Assembly (NCBI GenBank): GCA_947302715.1
Contig: CAMYVY010000013.1
Location: 1 to 60,426 of the forward strand
DNA from: an uncultured Clostridia bacterium
GTDB lineage: Bacteria > Bacillota > Clostridia > Peptostreptococcales > Anaerovoracaceae
Length of the DNA stretch: 60,426 nucleotides
Direction of reading: 5' to 3'
Numbering within the stretch: position 1 is the first letter of the stretch; each line of letters opens with the position of its first letter. The position numbers were made by a program, and so were the translations under genes. Below the pieces are notes generated by a model, which was not told the DNA's origin, made no database searches, and worked only from the letters and a program-made list of their open reading frames with translations. This document shows, piece by piece, positions 52,001 to 59,464 of the stretch.

Positions 52001-53202
52001 TACGGGCGTGCCTCCTCATTCGGTTCATTCGGTTCATTCGCTTCAACGGAATTAAGTGCAATTCGCTCTTCGGTTTCTTTATCAAAGATGTGAACCTTGC
52101 TTGGTTTAAATGTGAAGCTTACGAATTCGGCAAACGGGTCAACATTGGTTTCACTATCTACTATCGCGCGTATTTCTTCTCCAAGAAAATCCGGATGCGA
52201 CGCAACTACGCTCGTATCGCGCCCCATCACCTGAACGGCGATTCGCTTACATGTTAAGGTATCCTCATCTTTGCCATCCGTAACCGGAATAAAGCCTTCA
52301 GGTCGGATGCCAACATAGACATTCTTCCCTTCGAGAGCGGATACTTTTTCTTTTATCTCGGCATTTTCGCAATCAAAAAGTTCTGAGAGATGAAGCACCG
52401 GACTGCCCCCGATAAGGATTTTTCCGTCCTTGATGTTTCCGTTAAATACGTTAATTGGTGGAGTTCCAAGGAATTTGGCTACAAAAAGATTCTTCGGTTC
52501 ATCATAGACATCTTGCGGCCATCCGATCTGTTGAACCTCACCCGCGCTCATAACGACTATGGCATCTGATATGCTCATAGCCTCCTCTTGGTCATGTGTA
52601 ACGAAGACTGTCGTTATTCTCGTTTCTCTCTGAATTCGGCGAATTTCTTCTCTGGTCTGAAGTCTAAGCCTCGCATCAAGATTCGACAAAGGCTCGTCCA
52701 ACAGTAAAACCCTCGGTCTCTTTACAAGCGCTCTTGCAATTGCGACACGCTGTTGCTGTCCACCGGAAAGCTCCGATGGTTTTCTGTCCATCAGCTCGTC
52801 TATCTGAACAAGGCGTGCAGCCTCTTCAGCCTTTTCATTCATTTCTTCTTTGGAAAGTTTCTGGTCCCCTTTTAGATTTTGCAGGGGAAAGATGATATTC
52901 TGTCTGACCGTGAGATGTGGGTAAAGCGCATAGCTTTGAAAGACCATCCCCACTCCCCTGGTTTCCGGAGGAAGATCCGTAACATCGTCCTCACCAAAAT
53001 AAATCTTGCCGCTGGTTGGAGTCTCCAAGCCGCAAATCATATTAAGCGTGGTACTTTTGCCGCATCCGGATGGACCGAGGAGTCCAACCAGCTTACCGTC
53101 TGGAACTTCAAAAGTAAAGTCGTTAACGGCTACCACTTCTCCCCCAACCTTTTTATTCCTGTTGGGGTATTTCTTTGTCAGATGCTCAAGCACGATTTTC
53201 AT
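52000..53202 (-). CDS. Sugar ABC importer ATPase (MsmK/UgpC/MalK type)
   Basis: A 400-residue ATPase. Walker A LGPSGCGKSTTLN, signature LSGGQQQRVAIARAL, Walker B VLLLDEPLSNLDA and VTHDQEEAMS; the C-terminal regulatory TOBE/OB domain is present to about residue 380. The tail contains NEPNEPNEE, an in-frame 9-bp repeat. The ATG at 53202 lies 8 bases after GAGGA. The gene precedes its permeases; such ATPases are often shared among several sugar importers. Confidence 0.92.
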   Translation of the reverse strand: MKIVLEHLTKKYPNRNKKVGGEVVAVNDFTFEVPDGKLVGLLGPSGCGKSTTLNMICGLETPTSGKIYFGEDDVTDLPPETRGVGMVFQSYALYPHLTVRQNIIFPLQNLKGDQKLSKEEMNEKAEEAARLVQIDELMDRKPSELSGGQQQRVAIARALVKRPRVLLLDEPLSNLDARLRLQTREEIRRIQRETRITTVFVTHDQEEAMSISDAIVVMSAGEVQQIGWPQDVYDEPKNLFVAKFLGTPPINVFNGNIKDGKILIGGSPVLHLSELFDCENAEIKEKVSALEGKNVYVGIRPEGFIPVTDGKDEDTLTCKRIAVQVMGRDTSVVASHPDFLGEEIRAIVDSETNVDPFAEFVSFTFKPSKVHIFDKETEERIALNSVEANEPNEPNEEARP

Positions 53203-53221
53203 ACACGCTGTCCTCAACTAT

Positions 53222-53277
53222 ATCGACAACAGTTTTGTCCTTGATTATATTAACAACAGTGTCCATTATATCACACT
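53222..53277. repeat. 28-bp direct repeat in the msmK leader, including the ribosome site
   Basis: On the minus strand ACTGTTGT, ATATA and AGGACA recur with a 28-base spacing. A third partial copy (GTGATATAATGGACA) lies just upstream. The downstream copy carries the GAGGAC ribosome site, and TATAAT-like boxes lie in the others. Confidence 0.7.
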
Positions 53278-53279
53278 TC

Positions 53280-54563
53280 TCACATTTTGTAGATGAGCAT
53301 TCCGCTTACCACCTTTGGCTCAAAGCATGTGGATTTAGGTGGCATCGTTAGCCCTGAATCCGACACCCTCATTATCGACTTCATATCAGGCGGCACAATG
53401 GCAAATGCAATCTTCATATCCTTTCTGGTAGCATTTTGTAGCGCTTCCAGTCCCTTGGTTCCGCTTATAAAGGTTATCCTCTCATCATGCTGTGGATCTT
53501 GAATCCCCAATATGTCCCTAAGAACGACGTTTTGAAGGAGCGACACATCCAAGCCTGCGACAGGATCGAAGACATCTCTTTCTTCTACATAGACCAGCCT
53601 GTACCAAATATCATTCATCACCATGGTATACTCACCATGGGCCTTTGGATACGTTGGTTGGGAGCCTATTTCTTCTATTTCGAATCCGGACTTCTTCAGA
53701 GCATCAAAGAAGCCCTCCTCTGTAAGGCCATTTAAATCCTTGACCGCACGGTTATAGTCCATGATCAGCATCTCTTCCGAGGGGAATACTGCCGCCATGA
53801 AATACCTGCTTTTGTCAGCAAGTGCTTCCCTCTCCACTTCGGTCTCCTTGGTTGTGGGGCTATCTCCCAAGGCATCTACATTTTCCACATAATAGTCAGC
53901 CGATGCAGCTATTCTGTGGTGTCCATCACAAATATACAGAGAATCAATGCCTTTAAATAGTTTTTCCAAGCTTTCTATTATTGCCTTTTCAGTCACTTGC
54001 CAAAGCTCATGTCTTATCCCACCTGCATCATAGAAATCATAGGTGCTGTCATGAGACAAAGTCCAATTCTCGGTGATTTCTACAACTTCTTTGTTTTTGC
54101 TCTCGGAATCATATACGAGAATTACGGGTTCTATGTTTCCCCCAACCCTCTCTATCAGTTTCTCCTGAACGTGTATTTTATCAATTCGTGTTAACTCATG
54201 TCTCTTGATTATGCCATCTATATAGTCTTGTGCATCAAAGCAAGCAACTATGCCGGTCTGGCTGTGATTGGCCAGAGTCAATCTATAGAAATAAAAAGAC
54301 TCATCCTCATCTCGAATAAGAATTCCTTGATCGGAAAAGTCGTGCAATGTCTTTTGGGCGTGAGATTTAACGAGCACTTCATCTTTTGCTTCTTCACTTG
54401 AAAGCAGTAAATCGGCTCGGCTTACCTGAAGCATACTGTGTGGATTGGATATCGCTTTATCCCTTGCTCTTACAGCATCACCAGCATCGCCATGATAAAT
54501 ATGCATTTCCTCAATATGGTTGGGTGCAGGGCGGAGAGCCCTAAACGGTCTTATGTTCGGCAT
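53280..54563 (-). CDS. DUF1015 family protein
   Basis: A 427-residue member of the DUF1015 (PF06245-type) family, of unknown function; members occur widely in anaerobes, often annotated as HTH-containing or SpoOJ-like without proof. Family features: N-terminal IRPFRALRP and NPHSMLQVSR, then the hallmark SLYICDGHHRIAAS near residue 220 and LMIMDYNRAVKDLNG. The ATG follows GAGGGAG by 8 bases, and an extended -10 is at 54597-54605. Single gene unit. Confidence 0.88.
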   Translation of the reverse strand: MPNIRPFRALRPAPNHIEEMHIYHGDAGDAVRARDKAISNPHSMLQVSRADLLLSSEEAKDEVLVKSHAQKTLHDFSDQGILIRDEDESFYFYRLTLANHSQTGIVACFDAQDYIDGIIKRHELTRIDKIHVQEKLIERVGGNIEPVILVYDSESKNKEVVEITENWTLSHDSTYDFYDAGGIRHELWQVTEKAIIESLEKLFKGIDSLYICDGHHRIAASADYYVENVDALGDSPTTKETEVEREALADKSRYFMAAVFPSEEMLIMDYNRAVKDLNGLTEEGFFDALKKSGFEIEEIGSQPTYPKAHGEYTMVMNDIWYRLVYVEERDVFDPVAGLDVSLLQNVVLRDILGIQDPQHDERITFISGTKGLEALQNATRKDMKIAFAIVPPDMKSIMRVSDSGLTMPPKSTCFEPKVVSGMLIYKM

Positions 54564-54596
54564 TTTATGTCTCCCTCTGTTATTAGTTACTATCCG

Positions 54597-54605
54597 ATTC
54601 TACCA
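54597..54605 (-). promoter_or_regulatory. Extended -10 element of the DUF1015 gene
   Basis: Minus strand TGGTAGAAT, the same nine bases as at 1317 and 10051, about 35 bases before the ATG at 54563. Confidence 0.5.
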
Positions 54606-54647
54606 TACACCACGCTTCATTTATAAAAATATATTTATAAAAACCAC

Positions 54648-55070
54648 TTATTCCTCCGGCGACCAAGACTCCGGAATTTCAGCTATCTCCAATTCCCCAC
54701 TTACTCTTACAACTATTTGATACTTATCCTCATAAACTATTTCTTCTCCGGGATGGTTGGTATATACAACATAGAATGGGTGATTGTATTTTTCAAGGAG
54801 CCACATAAGAGGACCCATCATCTTCATCATTTCATCCGCATTCTCAGTTTTAAAGAAACAAACAACCCTTTCCTGATTTCTGCACTGAGGGGGCCACGGA
54901 AGATTTTCGGAGAACCAGGAGTCGATTTCCTTAAAAAGATCTGCATCCTCTTCTTCCATTTCGTCGTTTCTGAGCATTTCGACACACATGCTGAATACAC
55001 CACGTCCCGTCATGGTATTCGACATGAGCTCTCTTCCCTGTATCCTTACGTATTTGAATTTCATTGCCAT
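54648..55070 (-). CDS. Unknown protein (140 aa)
   Basis: Not recognised. A soluble, acidic protein with Met-rich helical stretches (MMKMMGPLMWLLEKYNHPFYVVYTNHPGEEIVYEDKYQIVV), resembling a small stress or ferredoxin-like fold but with no firm match. Two starts are possible (ATG at 55070 or 55064); neither has a strong ribosome site. It lies about 20 bases after the peptidase E gene on the same strand, so it is probably the last gene of the M3 peptidase-peptidase E unit. Confidence 0.65.
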   Translation of the reverse strand: MAMKFKYVRIQGRELMSNTMTGRGVFSMCVEMLRNDEMEEEDADLFKEIDSWFSENLPWPPQCRNQERVVCFFKTENADEMMKMMGPLMWLLEKYNHPFYVVYTNHPGEEIVYEDKYQIVVRVSGELEIAEIPESWSPEE

Positions 55071-55091
55071 ATGTTATTTTACCTTCATCCT

Positions 55092-55796
55092 CTAAAAAAC
55101 ATACTTCATAGATATTTCCTTCTTTAGCATTTGACCGTTCAAATAAATGAGATAGAAGGCTTTGGCGTTTTTGACGCAGCCAAGGAATTCAGTGTGTTCT
55201 CCGATTTGTACGAATGCTGTATTATCTTCCAATCCAAATCCGGGGATTTCTTTTTCCAGAAGTCTCACGTCAAAGTTTGTTCTGTCCTCTTCACCATAGT
55301 GAGGACATACCGCCGTATGATGCAGATCAAGAAGATTATCCGCCCAAATGTACTGCCAATCAGTCTTTCCATCCACATACGTGCTGTTACTGTATCCACA
55401 AGCAAATAAGCATACTGCACCGCTGCCTTGTCCCAGTATTACTGCGCTATCGTTAGCAAATACAGTTTTTAATTTCTTGTCAAACCCATGATCATGCCAA
55501 AGATTCATCATAAAAATGGTGTTGCCTCCACCGATATAGGCCAGGTCCATCCACTCTAAGAGAGCATCAATTTCAGCTTCGCTGTAATCCTTTTTGGTAA
55601 ACTCCAAAGTCTTGATTTCAACATTCAATTTTTTGAAATGGTCATTGAAATCATTTATGTATTTCGCGTTATCTCTGCTTGCAGTAGGAATAAAAAGTAC
55701 CTTGGGCTTTTCAACTCCGGTTAAATTGAGGGCATACCTATTCAATGGTTCTATAACATCAAGTGTACCGCCACCTATTGCCACTATCCTTCCCAT
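55092..55796 (-). CDS. Peptidase E-like (S51 family) protein
   Basis: A 234-residue class I amidotransferase-fold hydrolase. PepE enzymes cleave Asp-X dipeptides. Family motifs: VAIGGGTL, IPTAS, YIGGGNTIFMM and the nucleophile elbow, which reads LGQGSGAVCLFACG; the common form is GxSAG, so the residue after the nucleophile Ser is Gly here rather than Ala. A downstream CPHYGEE segment supplies the usual His/Glu partners. The GAGGTG ribosome site is good. It begins 14 bases after the M3 peptidase gene. Confidence 0.83.
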   Translation of the reverse strand: MGRIVAIGGGTLDVIEPLNRYALNLTGVEKPKVLFIPTASRDNAKYINDFNDHFKKLNVEIKTLEFTKKDYSEAEIDALLEWMDLAYIGGGNTIFMMNLWHDHGFDKKLKTVFANDSAVILGQGSGAVCLFACGYSNSTYVDGKTDWQYIWADNLLDLHHTAVCPHYGEEDRTNFDVRLLEKEIPGFGLEDNTAFVQIGEHTEFLGCVKNAKAFYLIYLNGQMLKKEISMKYVF

Positions 55797-55810
55797 TTTT
55801 ACACCTCATC

Positions 55811-57517
55811 CTATCTAATGTAATTCTCAAGTACCTCTTTAACGTAACTTATGCTATTTCTAACCGCGCCATCCTCATAGGCCGGAGTGAGTTTTGCTGC
55901 TCTTAGAATATCGATGTATCCTCTGCTTCCTCCGATGTCCGCGAACTCGAGATACTCCTTCCATGCTGTACCCGGACGCTCAACGTACTTTTGATACATC
56001 TCCATGGCGTTTACCGTAGCCAAACAGTATTCGATATAGTAGAGTGGATACTGGAAGATATGATGTTTGTGGTACCAATAGCCGCCATTTAACATGAATT
56101 CATCGTTATCATCATATCTACGCCAAGGCATATATTTTTCTTCAAGCTTCTTCCACTCGAGGTTTCTTTCTTTAGGTGTAAGTTCAGGATTCTCATAGCA
56201 AATATGCTGGAATTCGTCAACTGCTGTTCCAAAAGGTATGAAGGTCATTAGGTCCTGCAGATTGTAGAATTCGTATTTCCGCGCGTCCTCTCCAAAGAAT
56301 CTGTCCGCGTATTTATTTGAGAATTGGGTCATGGACATGACGTGTATTTCCATTATGTCAGCTGAAGACGTGTAATAATTATCCAGCGGTTGTTTACGCG
56401 ATGACCTGTAGGTAGCAAAAGCGTGTCCCATTTCTCCTGTGACGGTCTTAATATCTTTTGCGGTTCCTCCGAAATGAGCGAACAGGAATGGCGCTTTTCT
56501 GGACGTTATAATTGTGGAGTATTCTCTCGCGGCTTTTCCAGGTCTGATTTCAAAATCCATCAGTTCATGGTCAAGCATGAATTCAATGAATTCTTCGGTT
56601 TCAGGACTCATTTCACGAAGCATTTCATAAATTTGGTTGAGAAGGTATTCACTGTCACCTACAGGCTTTGCGTTCCCATCAGGAAATGCAATCAGCTCGT
56701 CATAAGCCATTATTTCTTTCAAGCCAAGTCTCTTGGTCTGAGCCTCATAGAGCTTATTGCACAGCGGAACTATTTCCTCAACCACTTGCTTTCTGAAACT
56801 CGCCACATCCTCAGGACCATAGTCCACTCTTCCTCTTTTTAGATATGCAACAGGAAGATAGTTGTCATATCCAAGATTTCTTCCTATTTCGTTTCTTGTC
56901 TTTATGAGTTGATCCCATATTTCTTCCATGCGATCTTGATTTTCACATAGAAAATCAGAGAAAGCCTTAAATGATTGCTTTCTCACATCTCTGTCTTCAT
57001 GGGCGAATAGCCTCTGAAGTCCCAAGAAGCTTCTCGTTTCACCATCAATTTCAACCTGACATGTCGCAAGAAGTTTTTGATACTCGTCAGCCAATTCGGA
57101 TTCTCTTTGGGCGAGCGGAATGTTTTCTTCGCAGAAGGTCTTCTTGTTTATGTCCATCTTTTTGAAATACATGGGACCGAGTCTGTCCTCAATGTATTCC
57201 TTGTAGGGGCTGCTATATATGGCCTCATTGAATGCGACTCTAGTCTTTTCAAAAAATGGCAAATTCTCGTATGCCCAACGCCGTTCCTCTTCATATTTCT
57301 CGTTAGTAGTGTCCATGGACTGACGAATAAACGTCATTTCCAGAAGGTCGCTCGATTTTCTCGATAGCTCACTATGTTCGAATATGACCTCCAAGACATC
57401 GTCACCATTTGTCGCCTCTCTAATTCTATTTATAGCATCCTCATTTAGGTCTTCATAGACTCTGAGATCAGGTTTAGGGAATTTCAGTTCTGTAAACTTC
57501 CAAGTTTTATTATTCAT
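55811..57517 (-). CDS. M3 family oligoendopeptidase-like protein lacking the first zinc histidine
   Basis: A 568-residue member of the M3 (PepF/thimet oligopeptidase) family. The fold is well kept: FAHFGGTAKDIKTVT ahead of the active site, PFGTAVDEFQH and GGYWYHKHHIFQYPLYYIEY at the substrate end. The zinc motif HExxH is GEMGH (residues 361-365; codon GGA at 56435-56437), so one of two zinc-binding histidines is gone. The region of the third ligand reads IMEIHVMSMTQF, where the family has EIHSMSME. Together this suggests loss or change of metal binding rather than a single random change. Good ribosome site and open frame show it is still maintained. Confidence 0.85.
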   Translation of the reverse strand: MNNKTWKFTELKFPKPDLRVYEDLNEDAINRIREATNGDDVLEVIFEHSELSRKSSDLLEMTFIRQSMDTTNEKYEEERRWAYENLPFFEKTRVAFNEAIYSSPYKEYIEDRLGPMYFKKMDINKKTFCEENIPLAQRESELADEYQKLLATCQVEIDGETRSFLGLQRLFAHEDRDVRKQSFKAFSDFLCENQDRMEEIWDQLIKTRNEIGRNLGYDNYLPVAYLKRGRVDYGPEDVASFRKQVVEEIVPLCNKLYEAQTKRLGLKEIMAYDELIAFPDGNAKPVGDSEYLLNQIYEMLREMSPETEEFIEFMLDHELMDFEIRPGKAAREYSTIITSRKAPFLFAHFGGTAKDIKTVTGEMGHAFATYRSSRKQPLDNYYTSSADIMEIHVMSMTQFSNKYADRFFGEDARKYEFYNLQDLMTFIPFGTAVDEFQHICYENPELTPKERNLEWKKLEEKYMPWRRYDDNDEFMLNGGYWYHKHHIFQYPLYYIEYCLATVNAMEMYQKYVERPGTAWKEYLEFADIGGSRGYIDILRAAKLTPAYEDGAVRNSISYVKEVLENYIR

Positions 57518-57667
57518 ATAAAACTCTTTCCATAAATTCCATAGGAGTAGCTGAATTTATCACACTTATCCAATCTATCAAAAACAACAATCTACACTTG
57601 ATATTTTACCATGATAAGGGTTTTCATGCCACTAAAAAATGTGTATTAGATAACTGTGACTCAGGGT

Positions 57668-57861
57668 TTAATATCCGAGCCCTGCGAGCCACTCATTGAC
57701 GGAATTTCTGGCTTCATCCTGCTTGTTCTGAGCGGTATCGCCTCTAATAGCCAGGCCTTCTCCCACCTCTGAATCCGGGCAGGCCGACTCAAGCTTCCTG
57801 TCAAATCCCGAGAGCCCTGAACCTTCGTGAGTTGAGAAAGGATACAGTTTAATTGCGTTTT
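57668..57861 (-). pseudogene. C-terminal remnant of a second flavodoxin-like gene
   Basis: Read in the frame that ends with TAA at 57668-57670, the minus strand gives about 64 residues: AIKLYPFSTHEGSGLSGF, then GEGLAIRGDTAQ and NSVNEWLAGLGY. These align with the C terminus of the adjacent intact flavodoxin (ILPLCTNEGSGMGKSESD, GLAITGSRA, RSWLSANGLV). There is no start codon or ribosome site and the N-terminal two thirds, with the FMN phosphate loop, are missing. The remnant starts directly at the stop of the intact gene, as expected for deletion between tandem paralogues. Confidence 0.75.
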
Positions 57862-57863
57862 GT

Positions 57864-58385
57864 TTAAACGAGTCCGTTTGCAGAGAGCCAACTTCTGACC
57901 GAGCCTTCAGAATCAGCAGCGCGGCTTCCCGTTATCGCAAGTCCCTTTGCAATGTCTGCACCGACAAGTGCCTTCTTTAGATCCGATTCGCTTTTGCCCA
58001 TTCCGCTTCCTTCGTTGGTGCAAAGCGGAAGTATCTTCTTTCCGGCAAAGTCGAAGTTCTCAAGGAATGTCGCCATTGCCATCGGATATGTTCCCCAGTA
58101 GTTCGGATATGCCAGGATAATCGTGTCATATTCATCTATGCTTTCCGGCATGCCGACCAGTTCGGGACGTACATTGTTCTTTAGGTCTTCCTTTGCCTCA
58201 TCTATGCAAGTCATATAAACGGGGGAATATGGTTCCTTCATTTCTATCTTGAACATATCCGCATCGATCATGTCATTCATTATGTTGCACACCACCTCGG
58301 TGTTGCCCACTTTGATGTATCTCATTGCTCCACCAAAGTAGTTCTCATCCGCTCTTGAAAAAAATGCTATAAGTGTCTTTGCCAT
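57864..58385 (-). CDS. Flavodoxin-like protein
   Basis: A 173-residue flavodoxin-fold protein (long-chain-like family often called flavodoxin_4). The N-terminal FMN loop is LIAFFSRADENYFGG, unlike the TGNT form, followed by ILAYPNYWGTYPMAMATFLENFDFAGKKILPLC, the FMN ring-binding region. It probably transfers electrons with FMN; the partner is unknown. It is divergent from the LysR regulator at 58573, which suggests control by it. Immediately downstream is the decayed C terminus of a paralogue. Confidence 0.88.
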   Translation of the reverse strand: MAKTLIAFFSRADENYFGGAMRYIKVGNTEVVCNIMNDMIDADMFKIEMKEPYSPVYMTCIDEAKEDLKNNVRPELVGMPESIDEYDTIILAYPNYWGTYPMAMATFLENFDFAGKKILPLCTNEGSGMGKSESDLKKALVGADIAKGLAITGSRAADSEGSVRSWLSANGLV

Positions 58386-58493
58386 TTCATTTACCTCCAG
58401 TCAATCTTAATATTTATTTGATTTAGCTATCGTTGCTTTCTGTGCTCAACTTGCTGAGCGCTTCCCATTACAATTATATTTTCTCACAAAGCA

Positions 58494-58542
58494 ATTGAAT
58501 TATCCAATCTAATTACTGTATAATTGATTTAATTATTAAATC
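58494..58542. promoter_or_regulatory. Candidate LysR operators and lysR promoter in the divergent region
   Basis: A forward promoter TTGAAT, 18-base spacer, TATAAT (58495-58524) would start the LysR gene. The perfect palindrome GATTTAATTATTAAATC (58526-58542) lies just after the -10, and ATTG-N7-CAAT (58494-58508) overlaps the -35. Both fit the T-N11-A form of LysR binding sites and are placed for self-repression. Confidence 0.6.
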
Positions 58543-58572
58543 ACTATAAAGCCGCATCGGAGGGCATATATC

Positions 58573-59460
58573 ATGAATTCAAAACAGATAGAATACTGTA
58601 TAGAACTTGCGCGTACCCTGAACTTCGGAAGAGCAGCGGATAATATGTTTGTGAGCCAGCCCACATTTTCATACCAAATTAAACAGCTTGAAGAAGAAAT
58701 AGGCTTTGAGATATTCGAAAGAAGCGGTAAAGGAGCAGCCCTCACACCTGCAGGTGAACAGTTCGTCACAACCATGACCTCCGTCCTAAATCAGGTGAAG
58801 TATGCCGTGGAACAGGGCCAGAATTTCAGCGCAAAATACAAAGACAGCATATCCATCTGCATGATGGTGCGCTCTGCCCTTTACTTTCTGCCTGAAGCCA
58901 TGCGCCTTATGGCGGATGAACATCCCGAGGTACAGATAGAGCCGCAGTTCATATATGAGAATAGCTTGAATTCATTCCTCAGAAATGATTCGGACATACT
59001 GCTTGCACTGAAAGAGCAAACCCGTCATATACCGTCGATAAATGTGCACGCGCTTTTTGAAAGTCGCATATATCTTATTGCACGAAGAGACGATCCTCTT
59101 GCGGACAAAAACCTTGTATCGACCGAAGATCTCTACGGCCGTTCTTTGATGGTGGGAGGCGGTTCACCCGCCGCGCTTCGCGCCGTGCAGCAAAGACTCA
59201 TAAACACGGGAAGAATCGACTACTTCAACAGTCCAGATCACGACACCACTCTCACCAATGTAGCAGCAGGAAGAGGTGTCTGCCTGGCTCCCGGTTTCCT
59301 TAACGACCATAGCGGTCAGTTCGCATGGATTCCCTTTGATTGTCCTGAAACTTTTTCCTGCGTACTTTGCACACATAAAAACGATGCCCGTGAGAGCATC
59401 GTTTCATTTGTAAATATTCTTAAACAGCTTTACTCCGAAGCCAAAGCCTTTCCGCTTTAG
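58573..59460 (+). CDS. LysR family transcriptional regulator
   Basis: A 295-residue LysR-type regulator: N-terminal winged helix-turn-helix (NFGRAADNMFVSQPTFSYQIKQLEEEIGFEIFERS, about residues 15-50) followed by a periplasmic-binding-protein-like effector domain from about residue 90. A GGAGGG ribosome site lies 6 bases before the ATG. Its likely target is the divergent flavodoxin gene. The end is 4 bases from the stop of the convergent surface protein gene. Confidence 0.93.
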   Translation: MNSKQIEYCIELARTLNFGRAADNMFVSQPTFSYQIKQLEEEIGFEIFERSGKGAALTPAGEQFVTTMTSVLNQVKYAVEQGQNFSAKYKDSISICMMVRSALYFLPEAMRLMADEHPEVQIEPQFIYENSLNSFLRNDSDILLALKEQTRHIPSINVHALFESRIYLIARRDDPLADKNLVSTEDLYGRSLMVGGGSPAALRAVQQRLINTGRIDYFNSPDHDTTLTNVAAGRGVCLAPGFLNDHSGQFAWIPFDCPETFSCVLCTHKNDARESIVSFVNILKQLYSEAKAFPL

Positions 59461-59464
59461 TTAT

